From an uncultured Planctomycetia bacterium (GTDB lineage: Bacteria; Planctomycetota; Phycisphaerae; Phycisphaerales; SM1A02): a DNA stretch of 64,000 bases. The notes beneath the pieces were generated by a model, which made no database searches, was not told where the DNA came from, and worked only from the letters and a program-made list of their open reading frames with translations. The translations under genes and the position numbers were made by a program. Shown piece after piece: positions 54,579-63,073 of the stretch. The stretch covers positions 62,001-126,000 of the forward strand of contig CALMPF010000042.1 of NCBI GenBank assembly GCA_937871505.1, read 5' to 3'. Every line of letters begins with the position of its first letter. Within the stretch, counting starts at the first letter, position 1.

Positions 54579-55502
54579 ATGCTGGCGCAGCGCCTCATCA
54601 CCGGACCGCTTCTGATCGTGGCGATCGTCGCGCTCTTCTGGGGAGACGATCGGCTCGCCGGAGCGCCGCTGCCGGCGTCTCTCGCTCCCGTCTTCGGCGC
54701 CGCCGCCCCGCCCGGACTGTTGCTCTGGGCGTTCATCGTCGCGCTCCTGGCGCCGGCGGCCACCCGCGAGCTCGTGGGCCTGCTGCGCGGACAGGGTCTC
54801 GCCGCGTGGTGGCCGATCCACCTCGTCGGCGCGGTCGCGGCGCTGACGGCGGTCTGGATGGCGGCCCTGCACGGCGCCGAGGCGATGGCGGCCGACGGCG
54901 GCGCACTGCGATCGGCGGCGACGGCGCCGCTCTTCCTGGCGATCGTGCTCGTCGTCGTGGTCGCCGCGGCGTTCGTCGCCGCCGCCCGCGGGCGCACCAT
55001 CGAGGGCGCGACCGCGGCCGTCGGCGGCGCGCTTCTCACGACGGTGCTTCTCGGCGTCCTGCCGGCGTTCTATCTCGCCCTGCGGGCGGAGCGCTCGGCG
55101 TGGATCGTGCTCGGGGCGATCCTCACCGCGAAGGCATGCGACATCGGCGCCTACTTCGTCGGCCGGACCATCGGGCGGAACAAGCTCATCCCCTGGCTGA
55201 GCCCGGGCAAGACATGGGAGGGAGTCGGCGGCGGGATCGCCTTCGGGGCCTTGGTGGGCGCTCTGCTCGCACTCGCAAGCGGAGCGCTTCCGGAAGCGGA
55301 GCGCGTCGCCCCCGCGCTGGGCGCCCTCGCGGGCGCCCTCTTCGCCGTGGTCGGGCAGGCGGGTGATCTCGCGGAGAGCCTGCTGAAGCGGGCGGCGGGC
55401 GCGAAGGACTCCGGTCGCTCGCTGCCGGGGATGGGCGGTGTGCTCGATGTGATCGACTCCGCCGTCGCCACCGCGCCGGTCGCGTGGCTGCTCCTCCGCT
55501 GA
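54579..55502 (+). CDS. cdsA: Phosphatidate cytidylyltransferase
   Basis: A 307-residue inner membrane enzyme making CDP-diacylglycerol for phospholipid synthesis. About eight membrane helices are visible. The C-terminal signature SLLKRAAGAKDSGRSLPGMG matches the CDP-diglyceride synthase pattern (SxxKRxxxxKDxG) exactly, followed by GGVLDVIDSAV; CDIGAYFVGRTIGRNKLIPW and SPGKTWEGVGGG are also family hallmarks. The gene is not in the classical uppS-cdsA-dxr operon here; it lies after a divergent lipoprotein gene and is followed by an inverted-repeat element. Confidence 0.96.
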   Translation: MLAQRLITGPLLIVAIVALFWGDDRLAGAPLPASLAPVFGAAAPPGLLLWAFIVALLAPAATRELVGLLRGQGLAAWWPIHLVGAVAALTAVWMAALHGAEAMAADGGALRSAATAPLFLAIVLVVVVAAAFVAAARGRTIEGATAAVGGALLTTVLLGVLPAFYLALRAERSAWIVLGAILTAKACDIGAYFVGRTIGRNKLIPWLSPGKTWEGVGGGIAFGALVGALLALASGALPEAERVAPALGALAGALFAVVGQAGDLAESLLKRAAGAKDSGRSLPGMGGVLDVIDSAVATAPVAWLLLR

Positions 55503-55575
55503 TCGATCGAAGCGGCAGCCTGCGGACTCCTGAACCACGGAGCGGAGGCGAACGGGCTCTTGTGCCGACACGACA

Positions 55576-55741
55576 GCGCAGGGCGGCTTCGTCGCGAGGC
55601 CGCTCGGGGCGGCTTCTGGCACGGAGCAGCGCGTGATTCGGACCGACGGCGTCGCCGCAGCGCTCCGTCGAGGCCCGAAACCGGGCTGCGGCGCCGCCAG
55701 AATGCCGCATCCGGGCGGCCGCAGCAGACGCCGCCCTGCGC
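55576..55741. repeat. Inverted-repeat element, second full copy with altered stems
   Basis: GCGCAGGGCGGC (55576-55587) pairs perfectly with GCCGCCCTGCGC (55730-55741). Inside, GGCCGC...CGG...GCGG...TTCTGGC on the left pairs with GCCAGAA...CCGC...CCG...GCGGCC on the right. The internal loop keeps TCGTCGCGA on the left and GCAGCAGA on the right, as in the 41830 copy, while both stems differ in sequence. The element ends 7 bases before the -10 box of the next gene. Confidence 0.85.
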
Positions 55742-55748
55742 GGTGGTG

Positions 55749-55754
55749 TAAACT
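55749..55754 (+). promoter_or_regulatory. Putative -10 box of the zinc-ribbon coiled-coil gene
   Basis: TAAACT ends 6 bases before the GTG at 55761. Confidence 0.45.
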
Positions 55755-55760
55755 CCCCTC

Positions 55761-56534
55761 GTGGCGACGCCTCTTGAGCAGTTGATCCAGCTTCACCGTG
55801 TGGACAGTCAGCTTCGCGGGCTCAAGGCGAGGCTCGCAGGTTCGGAGCGCCACCTGGCGGCTCAGGAGCAGCAGATCGCGGCGCTGGAACGACAGCGCGG
55901 CGAGCTCCAGACGCAGCAGAAGCAGCTCCAGGCCCGCAACGCGGCGCTCGAGGTGGAGAACGCCTCCGTCGGCGAGCGCGAGGCGAAGCTCCGGCTCGAG
56001 CTCGGCAAGGCCGAGACCTCGAAGCTGCACTCGGCCATCCTCAACGAGCTCAACGTCGTCAAGGCCGAGCGATCGGACATCGAGGGACGCATCCTCGTCG
56101 GGCTCGAGCAGGTGGAGAAGCTCGATGCCGAGATCGCCCGCGTCGCCGCCGCGATCGCCCAGCGCGAGCCGATCCGCGAGCTCGCAAGCCGCGAGCTCGA
56201 CGAGCGCCGCGCGGAGATCGCCGACCGGCTGGCCCAGCTCGAGCGGGAACGAGCCGCAGCAGCCGCGGTGATCCCCGAGACGACGATGAAGCTCCTCGAC
56301 CGGATCGCCGAGATGCACGACGGCGAGGCGCTCGCGCCGGTCGAGGAAATGGACCGAAGGAACAGGGAGTATGCCTGCGGGGCCTGCAACATGCACCTGC
56401 CCATCGAGGCGTTCTCGCGTCTCAGCGGCCCGGGCGGCGCGATCGTCCAGTGCGGAAGCTGCCTTCGCATCCTCTATCTGAGCGAGTCGCCGACGGCGGC
56501 CGTTCCGCCGAAGGCGGCAGGCGCGCGGAAGTGA
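55761..56534 (+). CDS. Coiled-coil protein with C4 zinc ribbon (CT398/DUF164-like)
   Basis: A 257-residue soluble protein. Residues about 10-185 are a long antiparallel coiled-coil (LKARLAGSERHLAAQEQQIA, EIARVAAAIAQREPIRE). The C-terminal zinc ribbon is YACGACNMHLP then VQCGSCLRILYL (two CxxC pairs 30 residues apart), the layout of the zf-RING_7/CT398 family. A chlamydial member binds sigma-54 and a secretion ATPase; the role in most bacteria is unknown. The gene starts with GTG directly after a -10 box and its stop overlaps the tsaD start (GTGA), so the two are coupled. Confidence 0.85.
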   Translation: MATPLEQLIQLHRVDSQLRGLKARLAGSERHLAAQEQQIAALERQRGELQTQQKQLQARNAALEVENASVGEREAKLRLELGKAETSKLHSAILNELNVVKAERSDIEGRILVGLEQVEKLDAEIARVAAAIAQREPIRELASRELDERRAEIADRLAQLERERAAAAAVIPETTMKLLDRIAEMHDGEALAPVEEMDRRNREYACGACNMHLPIEAFSRLSGPGGAIVQCGSCLRILYLSESPTAAVPPKAAGARK

Positions 56535-57823
56535 GCCCCGGGGAGGGCCCTCCCGAAGTCGATGCGGAGGCGTCGGCGCGGAGCGTGCGGCCCCCGGCGC
56601 CTTCGATGCCGGACGGGGAGCGGCTCATTCTGGGCATTGAGACAAGCTGCGACGAGACTGCGGCGGCGGTGGTCGCGCACCGCCCCGAGGCGGAGCGTCC
56701 CTTCGCCGTCCGCTCGAACGTCGTCGCGACCCAGCACCACCTCCACGAGCGCTACGCGGGAGTCGTCCCGGAGCTCGCCAGCCGCGCCCACCTCGAACGC
56801 GTCCTCCCGGTCGTGGTCGAGGCGCTCGCGCAGGCCCGCTGCGCGTGGAGCGATCTTGCGGCGGTGGCGGTCGCGAATCGGCCCGGGCTCATCGGCTCGC
56901 TCCTCGTGGGCGTCTCCGCGGCGAAGGCGATCGCCTGGTCGCTGCGCGTTCCGCTCCTCGGCGCCGATCACGTCGAGGCCCACTTGACCGCGGCGCTGCT
57001 CGACACGGCGCCTCCCCCGCTGCCGGCCCTCGGGCTGGTCGTCTCCGGCGGCCACACCCTGCTCTGCCGCATCGACGTCGGCGATCGGATCACGCTCCTC
57101 GGGCGGACGATCGACGACGCGGTCGGCGAGGCGTACGACAAGGTCGGCGCTCTCCTCGGGCTGCCCTATCCCGGCGGACCCGCCGTCGACCGCCTCGCCC
57201 GCGCCGGTGACGAGCGCGCCTTCGAGCTGCCGCTCGGACTCCCGCGGCGGGACAGCCTCGACTTCTCCTTCAGCGGGCTCAAGACGGCCGTGCTCTATCA
57301 CGTGCGGCCGCCGGAGCGGCGCCCCGCCGGCCGCACCGACGTCGGCGGGGCGGAGCCGAAGGAGGACTCCGCGCCGCCCGCGCTGGACGATCGCCGCCGC
57401 GCGGACCTGGCTGCGTCGTTCCAGCGCGCCGCGATCGGCGCAGTGATGCGGAAGGTCGAGCTCGCGCTCGACTCGCACTCCGCTGCGCAGCGGCCCGCAT
57501 CGGACCGGCTGCGAGCGGCGCGGGACGGAGCTGCGGCGGACGGGGAGGACCCCTCGGCGCTCGGCGCGCCGGCGCCGCGGAACGGCCCCTTCCGCTCCCT
57601 CATCGTCGGTGGCGGCGTCAGCGCCAACAGCAGGCTGCGCACCGCGCTCGCGGCGCTTGCGGAGGAGCGCGGGCTCGGGCTTCGCCTTCCTTCCATGCCC
57701 TACTGCGTCGACAACGGCGCGATGATCGCGGCGGCCGGAGCGCTGCGCCTCGCCCGCGGCGAGGCCGATCGACTCTCCCTCGAGGTCGCGGCGACGGCCC
57801 GGCGAACGCGCCGCGCACCGTGA
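56531..57823 (+). CDS. tsaD: tRNA N6-adenosine threonylcarbamoyltransferase
   Basis: A 430-residue Kae1/Qri7-type ASKHA-fold enzyme that transfers the threonylcarbamoyl group to A37 of ANN-decoding tRNAs. Signatures: LILGIETSCDETAAAVV, HERYAGVVPELASRAHLERV, LVVSGGHTLLCRI, DDAVGEAYDKVGALLGLPYP, SLDFSFSGLKTAVLYH and LIVGGGVSANSRLR with MIAAAGALRL near the end. Two charged inserts (about residues 260-285 and 320-350) make it longer than the usual 340. GTG 56531 overlaps the upstream stop; ATG 56609 (MPDGERLILGIE) is an alternative that would remove a 26-residue Pro/Ala-rich tail. Confidence 0.95.
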   Translation: MSPGEGPPEVDAEASARSVRPPAPSMPDGERLILGIETSCDETAAAVVAHRPEAERPFAVRSNVVATQHHLHERYAGVVPELASRAHLERVLPVVVEALAQARCAWSDLAAVAVANRPGLIGSLLVGVSAAKAIAWSLRVPLLGADHVEAHLTAALLDTAPPPLPALGLVVSGGHTLLCRIDVGDRITLLGRTIDDAVGEAYDKVGALLGLPYPGGPAVDRLARAGDERAFELPLGLPRRDSLDFSFSGLKTAVLYHVRPPERRPAGRTDVGGAEPKEDSAPPALDDRRRADLAASFQRAAIGAVMRKVELALDSHSAAQRPASDRLRAARDGAAADGEDPSALGAPAPRNGPFRSLIVGGGVSANSRLRTALAALAEERGLGLRLPSMPYCVDNGAMIAAAGALRLARGEADRLSLEVAATARRTRRAP

Positions 57824-57839
57824 GCGGCGGCGCGGCGGC

Positions 57840-57845
57840 TACGCT
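57840..57845 (+). promoter_or_regulatory. Putative -10 box of the GGQ protein gene
   Basis: TACGCT ends 8 bases before the GTG at 57854; it begins 17 bases after the tsaD stop. Confidence 0.45.
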
Positions 57846-57853
57846 CCGCCGTC

Positions 57854-58408
57854 GTGCCCCATCGTCCCGCGCATCGCGATCCCAGGCTCATCCTGCTCGA
57901 TCCGCCGCATCCCTCGACGATCGACGAGGACGCGCTGCTGAAGGAGTGCGAGATCGAGACCGGGCGGGTGAGCGGTCCGGGCGGCCAGAACCGGAACAAG
58001 GTCGAGACCGCCGTCCAGATCCGGCACCGGCCCACGGGCGTCGAGACCCGCGCGACGGAGCGCCGCAGCCAGGGCCAGAACCGCTCGATGGCGATCTTCC
58101 GTCTCCGGCTGAAGCTCGCCGTGGCGGTGCGGACCTGGGCCGATCGCGATCACCATCGCCCGTCGGAGCTCTGGCGGACGCGCCGCCAGGGCGAGAAGCT
58201 CCCGGTCAACCCCGAGCACGAGCACTACCCGGCGCTGCTGGCCGAAGCGCTCGACGTCGTGGTCGCGCGCGGATACGACGTCGCGGGCGCGGCCGGGCTG
58301 CTCGGGATCACGATGTCGCAGCTCGCCCGGCTCGTCCGCCACGACAAGCGGGCCTTCGCGCTCGTCAACGACGGCCGCGAGGAGCGCGGGCTCCCCCGCC
58401 TGAAGTGA
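57854..58408 (+). CDS. Stand-alone GGQ release-factor-like protein (ArfB/RF-1 domain)
   Basis: A 184-residue protein with the peptidyl-tRNA hydrolysing domain of release factors but no codon-recognition domain. The motif GPGGQNRNKVETAVQIRH (GGQ at 43-45) and TGVETRATERRSQGQNR match the RF-1 domain. Instead of the basic ArfB tail, the C-terminal third has a predicted helix-turn-helix (VVVARGYDVAGAAGLLGITM, then SQLARLVRHDKRAF). It probably rescues stalled ribosomes; the C-terminal part may replace the ArfB tail in ribosome binding. The gene has its own -10 box, immediately downstream of tsaD. Confidence 0.85.
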   Translation: MPHRPAHRDPRLILLDPPHPSTIDEDALLKECEIETGRVSGPGGQNRNKVETAVQIRHRPTGVETRATERRSQGQNRSMAIFRLRLKLAVAVRTWADRDHHRPSELWRTRRQGEKLPVNPEHEHYPALLAEALDVVVARGYDVAGAAGLLGITMSQLARLVRHDKRAFALVNDGREERGLPRLK

Positions 58409-58461
58409 GCTCCTCGGCGCCGAACGCGCGGCCGGCGCGACGCTCCCCCGCCCCGCGGCGA

Positions 58462-58467
58462 TACCGT
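58462..58467 (+). promoter_or_regulatory. Putative -10 box of the amidohydrolase gene
   Basis: TACCGT ends 10 bases before the ATG at 58478, supporting that start over the GTG at 58466 which lies within the box. Confidence 0.45.
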
Positions 58468-58477
58468 GTCCTCCGCA

Positions 58478-59695
58478 ATGACCGCCACCGCCACGCGACT
58501 TCGCGACCTGGTCACCGAGGAGATGGAACTCCTCCGGGAGATCCGCCACGACCTGCACGCCCATCCGGAGCTTGGATACGAAGAGCACCGCACGAGCGAG
58601 GTCGTGCAGCGCGAGCTCGGGCGCGCCGGGGTGGCCTTCCGGGCAGGACTCGCGGGCGGCACCGGCGTGATCGGTTCGCTCGCCGGCGGCGCCGCAGGTG
58701 GCCCCGCCATCGGCCTCCGCGCCGACATGGACGCCCTTCCGATCGTCGAGCAGGTCCCCGATGGCGTCGCGCGGCCGTGGTGCAGCACCATCCCGGGCCG
58801 GATGCACGCCTGCGGCCACGACGGACACACCGCGATCCTGATCGGAGCGGCGCGCGTGCTCGCCCGGATCGCACGGGAGCAGCCGCTGCCGCGCCCCGTG
58901 ACATTTCTCTTCCAGCCTGCCGAGGAGGGCGGAGCCGGGGGTCGGCGCATGGTTGAGGAGGGAGTCCTCGACGGTCGCGTGCTCGGGCCGCCGGTGGGCT
59001 CGATCTTCGGGCTCCACGGCTGGCCCGAATATCCGCTCGGGGTCGTCGGAACGAGGAGCGGCCCCCTGCTCGCAGCAAGCGACCGGTTCGAGATCGCGGT
59101 GCGCGGCGTCGGCGGCCACGCAGCCTGGCCTCACGCCTGCCGGGATCCGATCGTCGCCGCGGGCGCCATCGTCCACGCGGTGCAGACCATCGCCAGCCGC
59201 AACGTCGGCCCGCTCGAGGCGGTCGTGGTCTCGATCACGATGGTCGAGGCCGGCAGCGGCTTCAACATCATTCCCGAGCGGGCGGTCATCCGCGGCACGG
59301 TGCGCACGCTCTCGGCGGCGACGCAGCAGCTCGCGATCCGGCGATTGCGGGAGATCGCCACCGGCGTCGCCACCGCCTACGGCTGCACCGCGGACCTCGA
59401 CTACCGGATCAACTATCCGGTGACGCTCAACGACCCCGCGATGGTCGATCGGTTCGATCGCGTCGCCTCCGAGACCCTCGGCACCGACCGCCTTCGCCCC
59501 GTGGAACTGCCGGTCATGGGAGGCGAGGACTTCGCCTTCTACGGCCAGAAGGTCCCCGCCTGCTTCTTCGTGCTCGGGCTGATTCCGCCCGGCGCATCCA
59601 CGATGCCCGCCCTGCACCATCCCGCCTTCGACTTCACCGACGAGGCGATGGCGACCGGCGTCGAGCTCTTCGCGGCGCTGGCGCTGCGCGAGTGA
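58478..59695 (+). CDS. M20D-family amidohydrolase (N-acyl amino acid/hippurate hydrolase-like)
   Basis: A 405-residue metal-dependent amidohydrolase. Family motifs in order: LREIRHDLHAHPELGYEEHR, IGLRADMDALPI, RMHACGHDGHTAILIGAARV with the metal-binding cysteine and histidines, TFLFQPAEEGGAGGRRMVEE, SIFGLHGWPEYPLG, VRGVGGHAAWPH and the C-terminal VMGGEDFAFY. These enzymes cleave N-acyl amino acids, hippurate or IAA conjugates; the substrate here is not defined. Soluble, no signal peptide. Confidence 0.93.
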   Translation: MTATATRLRDLVTEEMELLREIRHDLHAHPELGYEEHRTSEVVQRELGRAGVAFRAGLAGGTGVIGSLAGGAAGGPAIGLRADMDALPIVEQVPDGVARPWCSTIPGRMHACGHDGHTAILIGAARVLARIAREQPLPRPVTFLFQPAEEGGAGGRRMVEEGVLDGRVLGPPVGSIFGLHGWPEYPLGVVGTRSGPLLAASDRFEIAVRGVGGHAAWPHACRDPIVAAGAIVHAVQTIASRNVGPLEAVVVSITMVEAGSGFNIIPERAVIRGTVRTLSAATQQLAIRRLREIATGVATAYGCTADLDYRINYPVTLNDPAMVDRFDRVASETLGTDRLRPVELPVMGGEDFAFYGQKVPACFFVLGLIPPGASTMPALHHPAFDFTDEAMATGVELFAALALRE

Positions 59696-59760
59696 GGCGC
59701 GCACCCGGACGTCGGTGCGCCTCGCACGCCGGCGCTCGCACGTCAAGAGGAGACCCGTCC

Positions 59761-62013
59761 ATGCTCTCATCGCTCCTGCTCTCGGCCGCCGCGGCGGCGG
59801 CGCCGCCCGTGATCCTCGTCGACCGCGACGACGTGGTCATCCGCGAGTCGTGCACGGTCCGCATCATCGATGCGCCGATCGCCGATCGCCAGGGCGACGG
59901 CGTCGTGCGCATCGAAGGGGACGACATCGTCGTCGACTTCGGAGGCGCGACGCTGCGCGGCGCGGCGCCGGACGTGCCCCTGAGCGCTCTCACGGGAATC
60001 GGAGTGACGGTGACCGGCCGCAACGTCGTCGTCCGCAATCTCGTCCTCGACGGCTTCAAGGTCGGGCTGCTCGCGCAGGCCGTCCCCGGCGGCGTCTTCG
60101 AACAGATCGAGGTGCGCCGCAACTACGCCCAGCGGCTCGCCTCGACCCCGGCCGCGGAGGACGCGGCGGACTGGCTCTTCCCCCACCGCAACGACGCCGA
60201 CGAGTGGCGACTCCAGCACGGCGCCGGTCTCTGCATCGAGCGCAGCCGCGGCGTGACCATCCGGCGCGTGACCGTGCGCCGCAGCCAGAACGGGATCATC
60301 CTCTCCCGCGTCGAAGACTCGCAGCTCTACGACAACGACTGCTCGTTCCTCTCCGGATGGGGGCTGGCGATGTGGCGGAGCAGCCGCAACGCCGTGACCC
60401 GCAACGCCTTCGACTTCTGCGTGCGCGGCTACTCCCACGGCGTCTACAACCGCGGGCAGGACTCGGCCGGCATCCTCCTCTTCGAGCAGTGCGACGAGAA
60501 CATCTTCGCGGAGAACAGCGCCACGCACGGGGGCGACGGCGTCTTCGGATTCGCGGGCCTCGAGGCGCTGGGACAGGCGCCTCCGCCCGGGGAGCATGCC
60601 GCGGACGCCGCACCGTTCCACCAAGGGCGCGGCTGCAACGGCAACGTCTTTCTCGGGAACGACCTCTCCTACGCCGCCGCGCACGGTCTGGAGATGACCT
60701 TCAGCTTCGACAACCAGATCGTCGGCAATCGCTTCGCCGGCAACGCGATCTGCGGCATCTGGGGCGGCTACTCGCAGCGGACGCTCATCGCCGCCAACCG
60801 CTTCGTCGGCAACGGCGAGGGGGCCTACGGGCTCGAGCGCGGCGGAGTGAACATCGAGCATTCCGTGGAGAACCGGCTGCTCCGCAACATCTTCCAGCGC
60901 AACGCGGTCGGCATCCGGCTCTGGTGGGACGACGACGCGGCGCTCCTCGCGACGCCGTGGGCTGCGGCCAACGACACGGCGTGCCGCGACAACGTCATCG
61001 CCGCCAACTCCTTCGAGCGCGACGCGATCGCCGTCGAGCTGCTCCTGACCGATCGCACGCTCATCGTGGACAACCGCTTCGTCGAGGTCGGCGCCCGGAT
61101 CGTCGCCGACGAGCGGAGCGGCGCGACCCTTCTCGAGGAGGGAGCCGCGCAGTCCGGGCCGATGCCGGCGGTGGCGATCGTCGGCGAGTCGCGCCCCGTC
61201 GGCGCCCGCAGCCGCCTCGCGGGGCGCGACAGGATCATCATGACCGAGTGGGGTCCCTACGACTGGCAGTCACCGCTGCTCCAGCGCGTCGGCAGCGCGG
61301 GAACGCTCGAGCGCTGGCGCGTGCTCGGAGAGCGGAAGCTGGTCGATGTCGTGCTGACGCCGCAGCGGAGCGGCGGCGCGGACGGCGGCGCCCCCGTTCC
61401 GGACGCCGACGACCAGCGCGTGCACGTCGACGCCGCGGCGGGGACCTTCGATGTCTTCGCCTCGCGCCTCGATGCCCTCGAGCGGTACCGCGTCACCGCC
61501 CTGCTCGACGACGGCTCCACGCTCTCCGGAGAGGGCGCGTTCGTCGATGCGACATGGCAGGTGCGCCTCTTCGCGTGGACCATCGATCCGCGCGACGATG
61601 TCGAAGGCTGGCGCGCCGAGGCCGAGCGCGGCGTCGACGTCCAGGTCGGGAGGCTCAGCCTGGACTTCGGCGGCGGAGGCCCCGCGGAGGCCCTGCGCGT
61701 CGGCGGCGCCGCGGCGCCCAAGGGCATGACGCCGGAACTCCGCGCGGCGCTGGCCGGGCTGCCGCGCGACCGCTTCGGGACGATCGCGACGACGACGCTG
61801 CACTTCGAGCCGGGGACCTACGAGCTCGAGGTCACCAGCGATGACGGCGTCCGCGTCTGGATCGACGATCGGCTGGTGATCGACGACTGGACATGGCACG
61901 CTCCGCGGACCGAGCGGGTCGAGGTCGCCTTCGACCGACCCACGGCCGCATCCCTCCGCGTCGAGCACTTCGAGCTTGACGGACACGCAGTGCTGCGCGT
62001 CGATCTGCGGTGA
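59761..62013 (+). CDS. Secreted right-handed beta-helix protein with C-terminal PA14-like domain
   Basis: A 750-residue exported protein. A short signal (LSSLLLSAAAAAAP) begins it. Residues about 30-460 are a parallel beta-helix with NosD/CASH-type turns (GVTIRRVTVRRSQNGIILSR, NQIVGNRFAGNAICGIWGGY, NRFVGNGEGAYGL), the fold of polysaccharide lyases and glycoside hydrolases. Residues about 460-660 form a beta-sandwich region (LAGRDRIIMTEWGPYDWQSP). The C-terminal 70 residues are a PA14-like domain (HFEPGTYELEVTSDDGVRVW, IDDRLVIDDW) that often binds carbohydrate. ATG 59761 begins the signal; the frame upstream is arginine-rich. It may act on extracellular polysaccharide; catalysis is not assigned. 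Confidence 0.8.
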   Translation: MLSSLLLSAAAAAAPPVILVDRDDVVIRESCTVRIIDAPIADRQGDGVVRIEGDDIVVDFGGATLRGAAPDVPLSALTGIGVTVTGRNVVVRNLVLDGFKVGLLAQAVPGGVFEQIEVRRNYAQRLASTPAAEDAADWLFPHRNDADEWRLQHGAGLCIERSRGVTIRRVTVRRSQNGIILSRVEDSQLYDNDCSFLSGWGLAMWRSSRNAVTRNAFDFCVRGYSHGVYNRGQDSAGILLFEQCDENIFAENSATHGGDGVFGFAGLEALGQAPPPGEHAADAAPFHQGRGCNGNVFLGNDLSYAAAHGLEMTFSFDNQIVGNRFAGNAICGIWGGYSQRTLIAANRFVGNGEGAYGLERGGVNIEHSVENRLLRNIFQRNAVGIRLWWDDDAALLATPWAAANDTACRDNVIAANSFERDAIAVELLLTDRTLIVDNRFVEVGARIVADERSGATLLEEGAAQSGPMPAVAIVGESRPVGARSRLAGRDRIIMTEWGPYDWQSPLLQRVGSAGTLERWRVLGERKLVDVVLTPQRSGGADGGAPVPDADDQRVHVDAAAGTFDVFASRLDALERYRVTALLDDGSTLSGEGAFVDATWQVRLFAWTIDPRDDVEGWRAEAERGVDVQVGRLSLDFGGGGPAEALRVGGAAAPKGMTPELRAALAGLPRDRFGTIATTTLHFEPGTYELEVTSDDGVRVWIDDRLVIDDWTWHAPRTERVEVAFDRPTAASLRVEHFELDGHAVLRVDLR

Positions 62014-62081
62014 CGGGCGGAAGCCCCTCCCGGAACTCGGGTGGACCTCCGCCGCGCGGGAGGCCGGGTCTCGGCGCCGAT

Positions 62082-62885
62082 TCACATCGCCGACTTGATC
62101 CCGGCGCGGACGAGGATCCAGTTCATCGGGTAGCTGGTTGCGTAGCCCGCGAGCATCGCCACCTGCATCATGAACCAGAAGACCGGCCCGCCGCGCGAAA
62201 GCTCCTCCCCGAAGATCGCGAAGGTGGCGATCGCCATCCAGCCGTACATCCCCACCTGCCATGCGGTGAGGGAGAGGACGTCGGCCTTGAACGCCTCGCC
62301 CAGGGCCGCCGCGGCGCCGAGATCCGGACGCATCGGGCGGATGGTGAAGTACTGGAAGATCACCCCGAAGAAGAGCGCCAGCACGTAGGTCAGCGCCCAG
62401 CCCGCGAAGATCTCGCGACCGAAGAGCGTCATCGGCCGGAAGTGCATGATCGCCTCGCCGATGACGTCGCCGACGACGCAGCCGCTCCCGCAGTGGGTCG
62501 TCGCCACCGCGATCCGCTGCCACATCGGCCGCGCCCTCCGCGGCAGCGGTCCGGAGCCGTGCGCCATTCCCGGCATCCCGCCGCGGTGCGCCGCGCGGGG
62601 CATCGCCATCCCCGCTCCGCCGTCGCGGCTTCCCCCGCCGCCCTCCGCGACCGCGGCGTTCGGCCCCGGTTCACCGCCCGCCGGCTCCCGCGGCTCCGCC
62701 CTGCCGAGCGCCTTGTAGGCGAGCAGCGCGAGCGCGCTGCCGTAGAGCGCCGTGATCGGCCAGACGATGTTCATGATCGCCATGCGCTGCCGCCGGCCCG
62801 CGAGGATGTCGGCGACGATCAGCGCGGCGATCAGGAACGCCAGTGCGAGCGAGGCGGCGGCGACGGTGGTGAGGTTCAACTGCAT
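62082..62885 (-). CDS. DUF4396 membrane protein with a Met/His-rich loop
   Basis: A 267-residue membrane protein of the DUF4396 family. Two N-terminal helices (SLALAFLIAALIVADIL, MNIVWPITALYGSALALLAY) are followed by a soluble loop of about 55 residues enriched in Met, His and Gly (GGAGMAMPRAAHRGGMPGMA and HGSGP). The core carries the family hallmark TTHCGSGCVVGDVIGE and four helices ending YATSYPMNWILVRAGIKSAM. The cysteine pair and the Met/His loop suggest metal contact, possibly copper, but no function is established for the family. The gene is alone, convergent with the beta-helix gene. Confidence 0.82.
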   Translation of the reverse strand: MQLNLTTVAAASLALAFLIAALIVADILAGRRQRMAIMNIVWPITALYGSALALLAYKALGRAEPREPAGGEPGPNAAVAEGGGGSRDGGAGMAMPRAAHRGGMPGMAHGSGPLPRRARPMWQRIAVATTHCGSGCVVGDVIGEAIMHFRPMTLFGREIFAGWALTYVLALFFGVIFQYFTIRPMRPDLGAAAALGEAFKADVLSLTAWQVGMYGWMAIATFAIFGEELSRGGPVFWFMMQVAMLAGYATSYPMNWILVRAGIKSAM

Positions 62886-63058
62886 GGAAAGCCGGCTCCG
62901 CTGAAGGTCCCTGGTCCGACATCTGCGACGGCCGCCGATCTGCATCGTCGCCCGTTCCGCGTGCCGGCGCCCTGCCTGCGCGCCGGTCGAGCTCGCGAAG
63001 CGGACCGAGTCGAGCCGCCCGGCGCGCGGCCGCCGCTCCCGTCGCGGACGCCTCGCCG

Positions 63059-63064
63059 TACACT
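63059..63064 (+). promoter_or_regulatory. Putative -10 box of clpP
   Basis: TACACT ends 9 bases before the ATG at 63074. Confidence 0.45.
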
Positions 63065-63073
63065 CCCGGCTCC

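Noticed and set aside
59715..61844. 709-residue plus frame overlapping the beta-helix gene
   Set aside because: Arginine-dominated shadow; the other frame has a signal peptide and beta-helix and PA14 patterns.
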